Both the position numbers and the translations under genes were made by a program. This document shows positions 25,182-34,561 of a stretch of DNA of 64,000 bases, one piece after another (position 1 is the first letter of the stretch; the number at the start of each line of letters is the position of its first letter). The notes beneath the pieces were generated by a model. The model worked only from the letters and a program-made list of their open reading frames with translations. It ran no database searches and was not told the DNA's origin. The stretch lies in contig NZ_JARYZI010000003.1 of the NCBI RefSeq assembly GCF_029914245.1, forward strand, positions 1 through 64,000. Reading direction: 5' to 3'. The DNA is from Fusibacter bizertensis. GTDB lineage: Bacteria; Bacillota; Clostridia; Peptostreptococcales; Acidaminobacteraceae.

Positions 25182-27572
25182 CTAACGTAATTGAGCTCCT
25201 ATTTTTTCTTCCAATGCCTTGAGCACTTTATTAAAAATTTTATTGACTTCTTCATCAATCAACGTTCTGTCTTCTGCTCTAAAGATCAACTCATACGCAA
25301 CCGACTTATACCCCTCAGTAATTTGCTTGCCTTTATACATATCAAACATTTTTACTGATTCAAGTAAATGGCCTGCTGTTTCTTTTACAATATTTTCAAT
25401 CTGCATCGAAGTGATTTCATCACTAACCAACACAGCTATATCTCTTTCAACGGCAGGGTATTTAGGAATTGCTTTATATTTTTTATCTTCTCTCGCTAAT
25501 TGAAGCAAAATATTATAATCAAGATCGGCAACATATGCTCTCTCAGACAAATCGTAATTCTCCAAAACATGTGGATGAATCTCACCCATAATGCCTAAAA
25601 CATGGCCATTCCATATAATATTTGCACATCTACCTTTATGATAAGTTGGGTGATTCGTTTCTTTTTCAAAATAATAGTCTGTTATTCCTAATCCCTTTAA
25701 GACACTTTCTACTATTCCTTTTAAAGTAAAGAAATCCTCATGTTCACCTATCATTCCAACAACCATTGCCTCTTTTTCAATTGGTAAACTAACAACAGGA
25801 GTTTCTTTAGGGACAAATATACTTCCAATTTCAAAGATTTTTACATTTTTGTTTTTTCTATTATTATTACGCGCTAAAACTTCAAGAACATTAGGCACCA
25901 TCGTCGAGCGCATCACGCTAAATTCTTCACCTAACGGATTGATAAGTTCAACTTGTTGTCTAAGCATGCTTGTTTCAGATACATTAATCTTATCAAGATC
26001 TTTTTTTGAGACAAATGAGTAAGATAAAATTTCGTCAACCCCATTTGCCAACAACTCAAATTTAACACGATCTTTAATAAGTTGCGCATTTGTTTTTGCC
26101 CCCCAAACATTTAGTTTAGGTAAAGTCATCTTAATTTTATCGTATCCATAAATTCTGGCAACTTCTTCAACCAAGTCTATTTCTTTACTTAAATCTAGTC
26201 TATAGTGTGGCACAACTGCCGTTAAACCCTCTTCTTTTTCTGTTTTAATGTCTAGTTTTGCTAATATTTCTATCACTTGACTTTCAACCAGTTCTGAACC
26301 AATAACACGATTGATGCCCTCAACTGTATATGGAATTTTTACTTGTTTTTCACCATTTGGATAAACGTCAATCGTACCTGGCAAAATCACACCAGCTTTA
26401 AGTTGTTCAATCAAGTAACAAACTCTGTTTACAACTTCCATTGGCAATACATTACTTACGCCTTTTTCAAAGCGTGAAGAAGCTTCAGTTCTTAAACCTA
26501 ACTCTTTAGATGTTTTTCTTATGCTTGATTTATCAAAACTCGCCACTTCTATCAACACTTTTTTTGTAGTCTCTTTTATCTCAGTGTTTGCACCACCCAT
26601 TACGCCAGCAATGCCTATTGTTTTCTTTTCATCAGCAATGACTAGCATCTCTGAAGTAAGGATACGTTCTTTACCATCTAAGGTTTCAAAGAGCTCCCCT
26701 TCACCAGCACGCTTTACAATAACTATACCATTTGAAAGTGAATCTAAATCAAATGCGTGTATAGGTTGACCATATTCAAGCATAACATAGTTTGTAATAT
26801 CTACTATATTATTAATCGGTCTCATACCAGCTTGCATTAATCGAAGTTGTAGCCACATTGGCGACGGTTCAACTTTTATATCTGTCACAACTTTTGCAAC
26901 ATAGCGTGAGCAAAGATCAGAATCTTTGATCTCAACACTTGCATATTGATCTATAACTGAAGCATTATTTTCAACATAAACTTTAGGCAACTCAGCTTTC
27001 AAATCAAAACTTGCAGCAATTTCACGTGCCATCCCTACCATGCTTAGACAATCTGGTCTATTGGGCGTAATTTCAAATTCAACCACTGATTGGTCTAAAT
27101 CTAGAGCTTCTAAGATATTCATGCCTAGAGGATATTCGCGATCGAGAATTAAAATACCATCATCAAATTCTTTTGGAATATTTGAACTTTCGAAACCCAT
27201 TTCTTCAAGCGAACATAACATGCCGTTAGAAACTTCACCTCTAAGTTTACCTTTTTTTATCTTGATCTTTCCGGCAATAATAGCGCCATGAATAGCAACT
27301 GGGATCACTGCCCCTTCAAAAACATTGGTTGCACCTGTAACGATTTGAAGCACTTCATTACCCACATCAACTTGACATATACAAAGTTTTTCTGCGTTTG
27401 GATGAGACGTTATTTTTGTGATTTTACCAACTACAATATTTTCTATATCATCCTTTAGATTGTAACTTCCTTCATTGTTTGAACCCGTCAAAACGAGTTT
27501 ATCAATTAATTGTCGTTCTTCTATATTTGAGAAATCAACATATTCTTTTATCCATTGCAAAGGTACTCTCAT
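25182..27572 (-). CDS. pheT: Phenylalanyl-tRNA synthetase, beta subunit
   Basis: The 796-residue protein has the full bacterial PheT layout: N-terminal EMAP-II-like tRNA-binding domain (about 40-150), B3/B4 editing domain (about 210-380), B5 domain (about 410-475), catalytic-like core and C-terminal ferredoxin-fold anticodon-binding domain (about 700-796). With PheS it forms the alpha2beta2 enzyme that charges tRNA-Phe; the B3/B4 domain removes mischarged Tyr. It lies 26 bp after pheS and ends at a strong terminator. Confidence 0.97.
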   Translation of the reverse strand: MRVPLQWIKEYVDFSNIEERQLIDKLVLTGSNNEGSYNLKDDIENIVVGKITKITSHPNAEKLCICQVDVGNEVLQIVTGATNVFEGAVIPVAIHGAIIAGKIKIKKGKLRGEVSNGMLCSLEEMGFESSNIPKEFDDGILILDREYPLGMNILEALDLDQSVVEFEITPNRPDCLSMVGMAREIAASFDLKAELPKVYVENNASVIDQYASVEIKDSDLCSRYVAKVVTDIKVEPSPMWLQLRLMQAGMRPINNIVDITNYVMLEYGQPIHAFDLDSLSNGIVIVKRAGEGELFETLDGKERILTSEMLVIADEKKTIGIAGVMGGANTEIKETTKKVLIEVASFDKSSIRKTSKELGLRTEASSRFEKGVSNVLPMEVVNRVCYLIEQLKAGVILPGTIDVYPNGEKQVKIPYTVEGINRVIGSELVESQVIEILAKLDIKTEKEEGLTAVVPHYRLDLSKEIDLVEEVARIYGYDKIKMTLPKLNVWGAKTNAQLIKDRVKFELLANGVDEILSYSFVSKKDLDKINVSETSMLRQQVELINPLGEEFSVMRSTMVPNVLEVLARNNNRKNKNVKIFEIGSIFVPKETPVVSLPIEKEAMVVGMIGEHEDFFTLKGIVESVLKGLGITDYYFEKETNHPTYHKGRCANIIWNGHVLGIMGEIHPHVLENYDLSERAYVADLDYNILLQLAREDKKYKAIPKYPAVERDIAVLVSDEITSMQIENIVKETAGHLLESVKMFDMYKGKQITEGYKSVAYELIFRAEDRTLIDEEVNKIFNKVLKALEEKIGAQLR

Positions 27573-27598
27573 ACTATCCTCCGATCGATTTTATTAGA

Positions 27599-28618
27599 TT
27601 AAAACTGTTTGATAAACCTTATGTCGTTCTCGAAAAGAACACGAATATCATCAATTTCATATTTGAGCATCGTAACGCGATCAAGTCCCATCCCAAAAGC
27701 AAAGCCATTATACTCTTTTGGATCAATTCCACATTCTTCAAGAACGTTTGGATGTACCATACCGCATCCTAAAATTTCTATCCAGCCGCTTCCTTTACAA
27801 AAACGACAACCTTCGCCTCCACACTTAAAACAAGATACATCTACTTCGCCGCTTGGCTCAGTAAATGGAAAATAGTGTGGTCTGAATTTTGTCTTTGTTT
27901 GGCTTCCGAATAATCTTTTAGCAAACATATCAAGTGTGCCTTTTAAATCTGCCATAGTAATGTTTTTATCAATTACTAGTCCTTCGATCTGGTGGAACAT
28001 CGGAGAGTGTGTCGCATCGATCTCGTCGTTTCTAAAACAACGTCCTGGTGCAATAATCTTGATTGGTGGTTGCTGACTCTTCATCGTTCTCACTTGAATT
28101 GGAGAAGTTTGAGTTCTCAAAAGAAGATCTTCAGTTATATAAAATGTATCAGATAAGCTTCTAGACGGATGATCAACAGGTGCGTTGAGTGCGTCAAAGT
28201 TATGATAAACAGTTTCTATTTCAGGTCCTTCAGCAATTTTAAATCCCATCCCTAAGAAAATCTCTATCGCTTCATCAAGTGCGACATTGATAGGATGTTT
28301 ATGCCCTCTAAGTGTTCCTTTTGATGGCATCGTTACATCTATCGACTCTTTTTCAAGTTGATTCTCAATTTCAAGCTGTTTCTTATCATCAGTAACAGAT
28401 TCTAGTAAATTTTCAATTTGCTCTCTGATCTCATTGGCAACTTTACCCACCAAAGGTCTCTCTTCTTGAGAAAGGTCCTTCATATTTTTCAACACTAAAG
28501 TGACTTCACCTTTTTTTCCCAAGTATTTGATTCTTAAGTCTTCAAGCTCTTTTAAAGCTTTAGCATTTACTATTTCTTCTTTAGCTTGTAGCAATAAAGC
28601 TTGCAGTTTTTCTTTCAT
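27599..28618 (-). CDS. pheS: Phenylalanyl-tRNA synthetase, alpha subunit
   Basis: Class II catalytic subunit of PheRS, 339 residues. The N-terminal coiled coil (about 1-90) precedes the class II core with motif 2 (APGRCFRNDEIDATHSPMFHQIEG) near residue 200 and motif 3 (GFAFGMGLDRVTMLKY) near 310. A Cys cluster (CFKCGGEGCRFC, about 265) is an extra zinc-ribbon-like element seen in many Firmicute PheS. The ATG at 28618 follows AGGAGG by 8 bp; the in-frame TTG two codons earlier is too close to that site. Controlled by the upstream T-box. Confidence 0.97.
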   Translation of the reverse strand: MKEKLQALLLQAKEEIVNAKALKELEDLRIKYLGKKGEVTLVLKNMKDLSQEERPLVGKVANEIREQIENLLESVTDDKKQLEIENQLEKESIDVTMPSKGTLRGHKHPINVALDEAIEIFLGMGFKIAEGPEIETVYHNFDALNAPVDHPSRSLSDTFYITEDLLLRTQTSPIQVRTMKSQQPPIKIIAPGRCFRNDEIDATHSPMFHQIEGLVIDKNITMADLKGTLDMFAKRLFGSQTKTKFRPHYFPFTEPSGEVDVSCFKCGGEGCRFCKGSGWIEILGCGMVHPNVLEECGIDPKEYNGFAFGMGLDRVTMLKYEIDDIRVLFENDIRFIKQF

Positions 28619-28639
28619 TTCCAAATCCTCCTACACCTT

Positions 28640-28890
28640 ATTTTAAGCACAAAAAAACCTCATCCCCTAATGGGACGAAGTTATCTCCGCGGTACCACCC
28701 AAATTAATTGCTATAACGCAACTCACTCGATTCCTTAACGCGGACTACGTTACTCCCTACTAATTTCAAGAGCACATCTCCAGAGTGAACTTCAGCCTCA
28801 TCAACATGGAGATTCTCACCATTCTCTCCCTCTCTTTGTGTCGATAAAAAACTTACTCTCTCTTTCACAGATTTTACATGTTTTCAATAT
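28640..28890 (-). promoter_or_regulatory. T-box riboswitch upstream of pheST (specifier TTC)
   Basis: The perfect T-box core GGGTGGTACCGCGG is at 28700-28687 on the minus strand. The AGAGAGGGAGAG element follows the 5' end, and the specifier context GAAG-TTC-ACTCTGGAG places TTC (Phe) at 28789-28787. A terminator arm (CGTCCCATTAGGGGATGAGG) and a seven-T run lie before the pheS start. Confidence 0.95.
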
Positions 28891-28894
28891 CGCT

Positions 28895-28923
28895 ATCATA
28901 ACACAATTTCAAAACGTGAACAA
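28895..28923 (-). promoter_or_regulatory. Promoter of T-box-pheST
   Basis: Minus strand: -35 TTGTTC (28923-28918), 17-bp spacer, -10 TATGAT (28900-28895). Confidence 0.65.
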
Positions 28924-28941
28924 GTTTTTTTCTAGTTATTC

Positions 28942-29757
28942 TTACAGCGAATTAAGTTTGTACATCATTATACCTGCTGCTACTGCAGCATTTAAGGACT
29001 CCGCTTTACCAAAAATAGGTATTTTAACTTTGTTATCAGCCATGTTAAGGATTTCTGCTGACACACCATTGGCTTCGTTGCCAATTATCAAACAATTACG
29101 TGACTTATAGCAGCTTGATTCTCCGTAGTCCTTTGCACCCTCAAGTGCTGTTGCAATTATATTAAAACCATATGTTTTCAATTCTGAAATAGCTACCTCA
29201 ACTTCTTCAAGTGCGATTAATTTAATATTTAAAATAGAGCCTGCAGTGCTTCTTACTACTTTGGGACTATAAGCGTCAACAGTTCCTTTAGCCAATAAAA
29301 CAAATTCAATTCCAGCTGCATCTGCAGTTCTGATAATCGTACCTAAATTACCAGGATCTTGCACGCGATCTAGTAGTAAAATATTGAGTTTTGTTTTATC
29401 TGCCATAGATTTTTCAATGAAATCAATTTCCAATACCTCTGGCATATTTATAACACCTAAAAATCCTTGAGACTGTTCTGTTTGAGTTATTTCTTTAAAT
29501 AGATGAGATGGAAACACAAAAACTTCTGCAGCTTCCAGATAAAAGTTTTGGGCTTTCAGTTCCATTTGATTCCAAGAATCTATATCAAACAATAATGCTT
29601 CAAACTTTAGTTTCAGCTCAATTGCTGTATCAATATACCGTTGCCCTTCAAGCAAATAAAGTCTCTCAGATTCTCTATACTTTTTCATATTGAGTGACTT
29701 AAATCTTTTGAAATACTTATTTTTATTTGAAGTAATCTCATTAATTGAGCTGTTCAT
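28942..29757 (-). CDS. TrmH/SpoU family RNA 2'-O-methyltransferase
   Basis: The 271-residue protein has an N-terminal RNA-binding L30e-like domain (about 1-100, beginning NKYFKRFKSLNMKKYRES) and a C-terminal SPOUT domain (about 115-271). The three SPOUT motifs are visible: LDRVQDPGNLGTIIRTADAAG, the NCLIIGNEANGVS loop and KIPIFGKAESLNAAVAAGI, the last two forming the knotted SAM site. Members methylate rRNA or tRNA ribose; the exact site is not predictable. The ATG at 29757 follows TTGGAGG; the longer frame adds 14 unlikely residues. pheT/pheS and this gene are often neighbours in Firmicutes. Confidence 0.93.
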   Translation of the reverse strand: MNSSINEITSNKNKYFKRFKSLNMKKYRESERLYLLEGQRYIDTAIELKLKFEALLFDIDSWNQMELKAQNFYLEAAEVFVFPSHLFKEITQTEQSQGFLGVINMPEVLEIDFIEKSMADKTKLNILLLDRVQDPGNLGTIIRTADAAGIEFVLLAKGTVDAYSPKVVRSTAGSILNIKLIALEEVEVAISELKTYGFNIIATALEGAKDYGESSCYKSRNCLIIGNEANGVSAEILNMADNKVKIPIFGKAESLNAAVAAGIMMYKLNSL

Positions 29758-29804
29758 TATTGCCTCCAATTTTAAAAAGTGACGTCTCAAGGACGTCACA
29801 AATT

Positions 29805-30452
29805 TTAATTTTTCTCTATTTTTTTAAGATCGGCATTGTTACCAATTACTATGAGAATATCGTCTTTTAAAAGTACACGATCAGGTTCAACGTTAATATC
29901 CACATGATCATCTCTTCTAATTGCAATAACGGATATCTGATAGCGTCGTCTCATGTTAATTTCGACAAGTGTTTTCCCAACCCACTCATCATTCATCTTA
30001 ATCTCTAAGATGCTATATTCTGGTGCTAAGTCAATTAAGTCAAGTACATTACTAGAAACTAAACTCTTGGCTATTTTTACACCCATCTCTTTTTCAGGGA
30101 ATACAACTCTATTTGCACCTATTTTATAGAGCACTTTCGCATGAGCTGGATTTTGAGCTTTTGCAACAATGTGCTTTACTCCAAGCTCTTTAACCAACAA
30201 AGTCACCAGTATAGATGATTGTATGTCAGAGCCGATAGTAACAATTGCAACATCAAAATTTCTAATTCCAAGTGCTTTAATTGCATTTTCATCAGTTGCA
30301 TCTGCTTGTACTGCATAAGTTACTTTATTGGCTATATTTTGAATAACATCTTCTTTATCGTCTACGACCATTACTTCGCTTCCTAATTCAGCGAGTTTAA
30401 TTGCGACACTTTGACCAAATCTTCCGCATCCTATTACAACAAATTGCTTCAC
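29805..30452 (-). CDS. ktrA: Ktr/Trk potassium uptake regulatory subunit (KtrA-type)
   Basis: The 215-residue protein is one RCK unit: an N-terminal RCK_N Rossmann domain (VIGCGRFGQSVAIKLAELG, with an acidic VVDDKED after strand 2) and a C-terminal RCK_C domain (about 135-215). It binds nucleotides and gates the KtrB channel from the cytoplasm. The start is GTG, 6 bp after GGAGG. It lies 36 bp after ktrB. Confidence 0.94.
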   Translation of the reverse strand: MKQFVVIGCGRFGQSVAIKLAELGSEVMVVDDKEDVIQNIANKVTYAVQADATDENAIKALGIRNFDVAIVTIGSDIQSSILVTLLVKELGVKHIVAKAQNPAHAKVLYKIGANRVVFPEKEMGVKIAKSLVSSNVLDLIDLAPEYSILEIKMNDEWVGKTLVEINMRRRYQISVIAIRRDDHVDINVEPDRVLLKDDILIVIGNNADLKKIEKN

Positions 30453-30488
30453 ATTATACCTCCGAATTTATATAATTGCATCATTTGA

Positions 30489-31844
30489 TTAACCTACGAT
30501 TATTTTACCTTCTGGATATCTTAATAAGTCTTTTTTATTTTGAGAAGCTTTCTTGCTAATAGCAATAACAATTGTTAAAGGACCTAATCTACCAAGGAAC
30601 ATCATAATTGTTAAAATAATTTTACCCATCACACCTAAATATGGTGTAATTCCCAAAGATAAACCTACGGTACCAAATGCACTCATCGTTTCAAATACAA
30701 TCTGTTCTAATGAAAAATTACCCTCAAACACAGTCATCATGAAAGTCATAATCACCACTAAAAATGAAGATATAAACACAATTGCCAAGGCTTTGCTAAC
30801 CGCCTCTTTTGAAATTCTACGATTTGAGAAATTGATATCATCGCTGCCTCTAAAAACCGAAATTACATATAGGATTAACATGCCAAAAGTGGTTGTCTTT
30901 ATCCCCCCGGCTGTAGAACCTGGCGAACCACCAATAAACATCAAGATCATGGTAATAAAACGTGATGGAACTGTCATATTATTCAGATCTAATGTATTAA
31001 AACCAGCAGTTCTTGGTGTAATCGAATGGAACATTGAAGTTATGATTTTTTCACCCAATGTATAGTTCCCTATAGAATTAGGGTTATCAAATTCTAGCAC
31101 AAAAATAAAAACAAAACCAAATAACAGCAAAGCAGCGGTCATTAGCAATACCAATTTAGTATGAAGCGAAAGTTTCCTATAACTTTTAAATGTTGACAAA
31201 TCTGCAATTACCGCAAAACCAATACCACCAAGTACAATTAATGCCATAATAACAATATTTACAATTGGATCTCGAGCAAATGGTGTTAGACTTTGATAAT
31301 TACCCATAATATCAAATCCTGCATTACAAAATGCAGATATCGAGTGGAACACAGAATAGTAAAATCCATTTTTGAAACCATAAAGCGGTACAAATCTTAT
31401 AGATAAGAGCAGTGCACCTACGATTTCTACAGAGAAGGTCGCCATAATGACATACTTAGTCAGTCTAACAATACCGGATATCGAAAATTGATTAAGCGCT
31501 TCTTGCATGATCATACGATTTCTTAGGCCAATTCTCTTGCCAAGCACAATTGCAATTGACGTCGTCATGGTCATAAAACCAAGGCCACCAATTTGAATCA
31601 TGATCAAAATAATAGTTTTTCCAAATACAGACCAATAGGTCCCAGTGTCAACGACAACTAACCCAGTAACACAAACTGCTGAAGTTGCCGTAAATAACGC
31701 ATTAATAAAAGATGTGATCTGTCCTGATTGGGAACTGATTGGAAGCATTAATAACAATGCTCCGATGATAATGACACCCCCAAAACTCAATACCATAATC
31801 TGTGCCGGTTTTAAAGATCGTGTCATTCTTTGTCTTAATTCCAT
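30489..31844 (-). CDS. ktrB: Ktr/Trk potassium uptake channel subunit (KtrB-type)
   Basis: The 451-residue integral membrane protein is of the TrkH/KtrB superfamily, with four M1-P-M2 repeats. Selectivity-filter segments are visible as SAVCVTGL (repeat 1), AFCNAGFD (repeat 2), TPRTAGFN (repeat 3) and SAFGTVGLS (repeat 4), each with the conserved Gly. It imports K+ together with KtrA. The ATG at 31844 follows TTGGAGG. It is the first gene of the ktrBA operon. Confidence 0.95.
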   Translation of the reverse strand: MELRQRMTRSLKPAQIMVLSFGGVIIIGALLLMLPISSQSGQITSFINALFTATSAVCVTGLVVVDTGTYWSVFGKTIILIMIQIGGLGFMTMTTSIAIVLGKRIGLRNRMIMQEALNQFSISGIVRLTKYVIMATFSVEIVGALLLSIRFVPLYGFKNGFYYSVFHSISAFCNAGFDIMGNYQSLTPFARDPIVNIVIMALIVLGGIGFAVIADLSTFKSYRKLSLHTKLVLLMTAALLLFGFVFIFVLEFDNPNSIGNYTLGEKIITSMFHSITPRTAGFNTLDLNNMTVPSRFITMILMFIGGSPGSTAGGIKTTTFGMLILYVISVFRGSDDINFSNRRISKEAVSKALAIVFISSFLVVIMTFMMTVFEGNFSLEQIVFETMSAFGTVGLSLGITPYLGVMGKIILTIMMFLGRLGPLTIVIAISKKASQNKKDLLRYPEGKIIVG

Positions 31845-31897
31845 CGCTGCCTCCAATGATGTAAAAGCATTTTATTTTTCATTGATTCACAACTTAC

Positions 31898-31926
31898 ATT
31901 GTATCAAAATATACATAAAAAATCAA
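31898..31926 (-). promoter_or_regulatory. Promoter of ktrBA
   Basis: Minus strand: -35 TTGATT (31926-31921), 17-bp spacer, -10 TACAAT (31903-31898). It follows the pta terminator directly. Confidence 0.6.
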
Positions 31927-31930
31927 AAAT

Positions 31931-31963
31931 AAATCGACATGATATAACAGATCATGCCGATTT
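31931..31963 (-). terminator. Terminator of pta
   Basis: AAATCGGCATGAT pairs with ATCATGTCGATTT around a 7-nt loop, followed on the minus strand by ATTTTTGATTTTT. Confidence 0.85.
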
Positions 31964-32000
31964 GATTTCATCTAAAATATAGTATAGTTACTTTTAGAAA

Positions 32001-33002
32001 CTATTTTTTTTGCATTTGCGCTTGTAATGCTGTTAATGCAACAGTTCCAACGATATCGTCAGCATAACAACCTCTTGATAAATCATTAACTGGCATCGCT
32101 AGTCCTTGGCATATTGGACCATAAGCATTAGCGTTTGCTAGTCTTTGTACAAGCTTGTATCCAATATTTCCTGCATCTAAATCAGGGAATATAATTACAT
32201 TTGCTTCACCAGCAACCTTTGATTCCGGTGCTTTTTTCTTACCAACAGAAGCAACGATAGCAGCGTCAAACTGGAGTTCGCCATCAAGTGCTAAGTCAGG
32301 TGCTATTTCTTTAGCAATCCTAGTAGCTTCAACCACTTTATCTACATCAGCATGAGATGCTGAGCCTTTTGAAGAAAATGAAAGCATCGCAACTTTTGGC
32401 TCAGTGTGTACAAGTGATTCAAAAGTTTTAGCTGAACTTATTGCGATATGTGCTAATTCTTCAGCAGTTGGATTTGGATTAAGTGCACAGTCACCAAAGA
32501 TAAACAATCCATTTTCGCCATATTCACAATTAGGTACTTCCATTAAAAATACTGCTGAAACAAGTTTTGTTCCAGGTGCAGTCTTTAAAATCTGAAGAGC
32601 CGGTCTTAATACATTTGCAGTTGAATTTGCAGCTCCTGCAACCATACCACCTGCAAAGCCCATTTTAACTAACATCACACCAAAGAACAGTTCGCTTTCA
32701 AGTAAAATAGCTTTAGCTTCTTCTGGTGTCATACCTTTACTTTTTCTTAGATTTGCAAGTTCTGCTGCAAAAGCATCCATTTGATCAAAATTCTTTGGAT
32801 CAATGAAAATTGCTTCGTCTATCTTCCACTCACCTGCACCAGCAAGAATTTCATTTCTATCACCTACTAAGATAACCTTAGCAATCCCTTTTTCGATAAT
32901 CTTATGAGTTGCTTCGATTGTTCTCGGATCAAAAGCTTCAGGCAATACAATTGTTTGAATGTCCTTGCGAGCAATTTCAATTACTTGGTCTAAAAATGCC
33001 AT
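32001..33002 (-). CDS. pta: Phosphate acetyltransferase
   Basis: Single-domain Pta, 333 residues, the short Firmicute form without the DRTGG regulator domain. It interconverts acetyl-CoA and acetyl phosphate. Typical segments are QTIVLPEAFDPRTIEATHKI, then GFAGGMVAGAANSTANVLRPALQIL with the active-site region, and PDLDAGNIGYKLVQRLANANAYGPICQG. The ATG at 33002 follows AAAGGAG by 9 bp; a GTG two codons upstream is a less likely start. No acetate kinase gene is adjacent, and the gene has its own promoter and terminator. Confidence 0.95.
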   Translation of the reverse strand: MAFLDQVIEIARKDIQTIVLPEAFDPRTIEATHKIIEKGIAKVILVGDRNEILAGAGEWKIDEAIFIDPKNFDQMDAFAAELANLRKSKGMTPEEAKAILLESELFFGVMLVKMGFAGGMVAGAANSTANVLRPALQILKTAPGTKLVSAVFLMEVPNCEYGENGLFIFGDCALNPNPTAEELAHIAISSAKTFESLVHTEPKVAMLSFSSKGSASHADVDKVVEATRIAKEIAPDLALDGELQFDAAIVASVGKKKAPESKVAGEANVIIFPDLDAGNIGYKLVQRLANANAYGPICQGLAMPVNDLSRGCYADDIVGTVALTALQAQMQKK

Positions 33003-33037
33003 AAACACACACTCCTTTATTAATTATTCACACGTTC

Positions 33038-33066
33038 ATTATATGCTATTTAAATAATGTATACAA
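33038..33066 (-). promoter_or_regulatory. Promoter of pta
   Basis: Minus strand: -35 TTGTAT (33066-33061), 17-bp spacer, -10 TATAAT (33043-33038). The rest of the gap to the rplT terminator (33067-33215) shows nothing recognisable. Confidence 0.75.
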
Positions 33067-33215
33067 GATACATCCTCATATTTAATCATCTTTTTTTAGG
33101 TTAATTTAATTTGACTTAACCCAGTCATTTAAATGTGTTTCAAGTATTTTGATTGTGTAAACTTACTATACACTTATTGTCCAAATTACAAACACAATTT
33201 GATAAACGTAAAAAA

Positions 33216-33245
33216 GGAGCGTATCAAGTTATCTTGATCCACTCC
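33216..33245 (-). terminator. Terminator of infC-rpmI-rplT
   Basis: Minus-strand RNA GGAGTGGATCAAG-ATAA-CTTGATACGCTCC pairs with one wobble and one mismatch and is followed by TTTTTT. Confidence 0.9.
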
Positions 33246-33262
33246 CTATATTCTACTCAATT

Positions 33263-33616
33263 TTACAATTGGCCTTTTGCTAAAGTTACTAAGTTAGCAA
33301 AATCTTCTGGATGATTAATTGCCATTTCAGAAAGTACTTTTCTGTTGATGTCAATGTTTGCTTTTTTAAGACCGTTCATGAATTTAGAATAGCTTAAGCC
33401 ATTAATTCTTGCACCAGCATTAATACGAGCGATCCATAATTTTCTAAAATCTCTTTTTCTTAATTTTCTACCTACGTATGCTGATCTTAAAGATCTCATA
33501 ACTGCAGGGTTTGCTGCTCTAAATACTAAGCTCTTTTGGCCATAGAAGCCTTTAGCTAATTTAAGAATTTTTTTATGTTTCTTCTTTGCGTTTACTGCGC
33601 CTTTAATTCTTGCCAT
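33263..33616 (-). CDS. rplT: 50S ribosomal protein L20
   Basis: 117 residues, the standard length. It begins [20 protein letters not shown] and contains [12 protein letters not shown], the usual L20 signature. L20 starts large-subunit assembly by binding 23S rRNA and, in Firmicutes, represses its own operon by binding the infC leader. It lies 29 bp after rpmI and is followed by the operon terminator. Confidence 0.98.
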   Translation of the reverse strand: MARIKGAVNAKKKHKKILKLAKGFYGQKSLVFRAANPAVMRSLRSAYVGRKLRKRDFRKLWIARINAGARINGLSYSKFMNGLKKANIDINRKVLSEMAINHPEDFANLVTLAKGQL

Positions 33617-33645
33617 GTTTCAAAACCTCCTTCTATTTAATTATC

Positions 33646-33843
33646 CTATAAATAAGGTAACATTGTTCTAACACGTTTCATATCTGACTCACTAACAACT
33701 GTAGATTGTCTTAAGTTTCTTTTTCTTTTAGAAGATTTTTTTGTCAAAATATGGCTTGTAAACGCCTTACTTCTCTTAAGTTTTCCGCCACCAGTTTTCT
33801 TAACTCTTTTAGCAGCGCCGCTGTGTGTTTTCATTTTTGGCAT
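33646..33843 (-). CDS. rpmI: 50S ribosomal protein L35
   Basis: 65 residues, highly basic, with the L35 pattern [20 protein letters not shown] and a C-terminal RTMLPYL. It lies between infC and rplT, the conserved order. The start follows GGAGGAAAG. Confidence 0.98.
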   Translation of the reverse strand: MPKMKTHSGAAKRVKKTGGGKLKRSKAFTSHILTKKSSKRKRNLRQSTVVSESDMKRVRTMLPYL

Positions 33844-33872
33844 AGCTCTTTCCTCCTTCCAAAATGCTCGCT

Positions 33873-34379
33873 TTATTTATTAGGTGCAAAGATTGCAACT
33901 AAGCTTCTACCTTCAAGTTTTGTAGGTGTTTCAAGTGTTCCAAAGCCTTCAATTTCTGCAGTAAATTTTTTAATTACTTCAAATCCTTGCTGTGTATAAC
34001 CCATTTCACGGCCTTTGAATCTTAAAGAAACCTTTACTTTGTCACCACTTTGTAAGAATTTGATTGCATTTTTTGATTTGGTTTCTAAATCGTTTTTCTC
34101 GATATTCAGACCCAAACGAATTTCCTTAAGTGTAGCGCTTTTTTGTTTCTTTTTCGCTTCCTTATCTTTCTTCTGTTGTTCATATCTGAATTTACCAAAG
34201 TCCATAATTTTGCATACTGGTGGTTTTGCACCTGGTGCAATTTTCACTAAGTCAAGTTTTTTCTCTTGCGCTAATGCAAGTGCTTCTTTTCCAGACATAA
34301 CTCCCAATTGCTCGTTGTCATCACCAATTAGTCTCACTTCAAGGTCACGAATTTCTTCATTGATTTCAGCTATTTTAAT
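33873..34379 (-). CDS. infC: Translation initiation factor IF-3, probable AUU start
   Basis: IF-3 prevents premature subunit joining and checks start codons. The 168-residue protein has the N-domain ([21 protein letters not shown]), a Lys-rich linker and the C-domain ([18 protein letters not shown]). No ATG lies near the start. AGGGGGTG is spaced 6 bp from an ATT codon at 34379, which would read [11 protein letters not shown] after the initiator. A GTG at 34388 is in frame but lies inside the binding site. AUU starts are known for infC in E. coli and Bacillus stearothermophilus, where they allow IF-3 to regulate itself. Confidence 0.93.
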   Translation of the reverse strand: MKIAEINEEIRDLEVRLIGDDNEQLGVMSGKEALALAQEKKLDLVKIAPGAKPPVCKIMDFGKFRYEQQKKDKEAKKKQKSATLKEIRLGLNIEKNDLETKSKNAIKFLQSGDKVKVSLRFKGREMGYTQQGFEVIKKFTAEIEGFGTLETPTKLEGRSLVAIFAPNK

Positions 34380-34530
34380 AAGATACACCCCCTAGGTTCT
34401 ATAAAAATAAAAACGGCAGATACGAATATCCGCCGTTAGCAACTCAACAATCAAAACTGTTAAATACTACGAACCATATGAACACAAAGTTATATGGTGA
34501 GAAGCGGACTTCTACTTGTTAACCTCAATA
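34380..34530 (-). promoter_or_regulatory. L20-type autoregulatory leader with attenuator
   Basis: The infC transcript has a leader of about 145 nt. Near its 3' end AACGGCGGATA-TTCG-TATCTGCCGTT (34437-34412) is followed by a T-rich run, an intrinsic terminator just upstream of the infC binding site. This placement matches the Firmicute L20 leader, in which L20 binding stabilises the terminator. I assigned it from position and structure only. Confidence 0.8.
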
Positions 34531-34559
34531 ACTATACCACGATAGAAATCGTGTGTCAA
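34531..34559 (-). promoter_or_regulatory. Promoter of infC-rpmI-rplT
   Basis: Minus strand: perfect -35 TTGACA (34559-34554), 17-bp spacer, -10 TATAGT (34536-34531). The spacer contains the inverted repeat CACGAT-TTCT-ATCGTG. The -35 box lies 3 bp after the thrS stop. Confidence 0.8.
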
Positions 34560-34561
34560 GC

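Noticed and set aside
30553-31065. Plus-strand 170-residue frame within ktrB
   Set aside because: It is the mirror of hydrophobic codons of ktrB, with Ile/Val/Lys-rich translation and no binding site.
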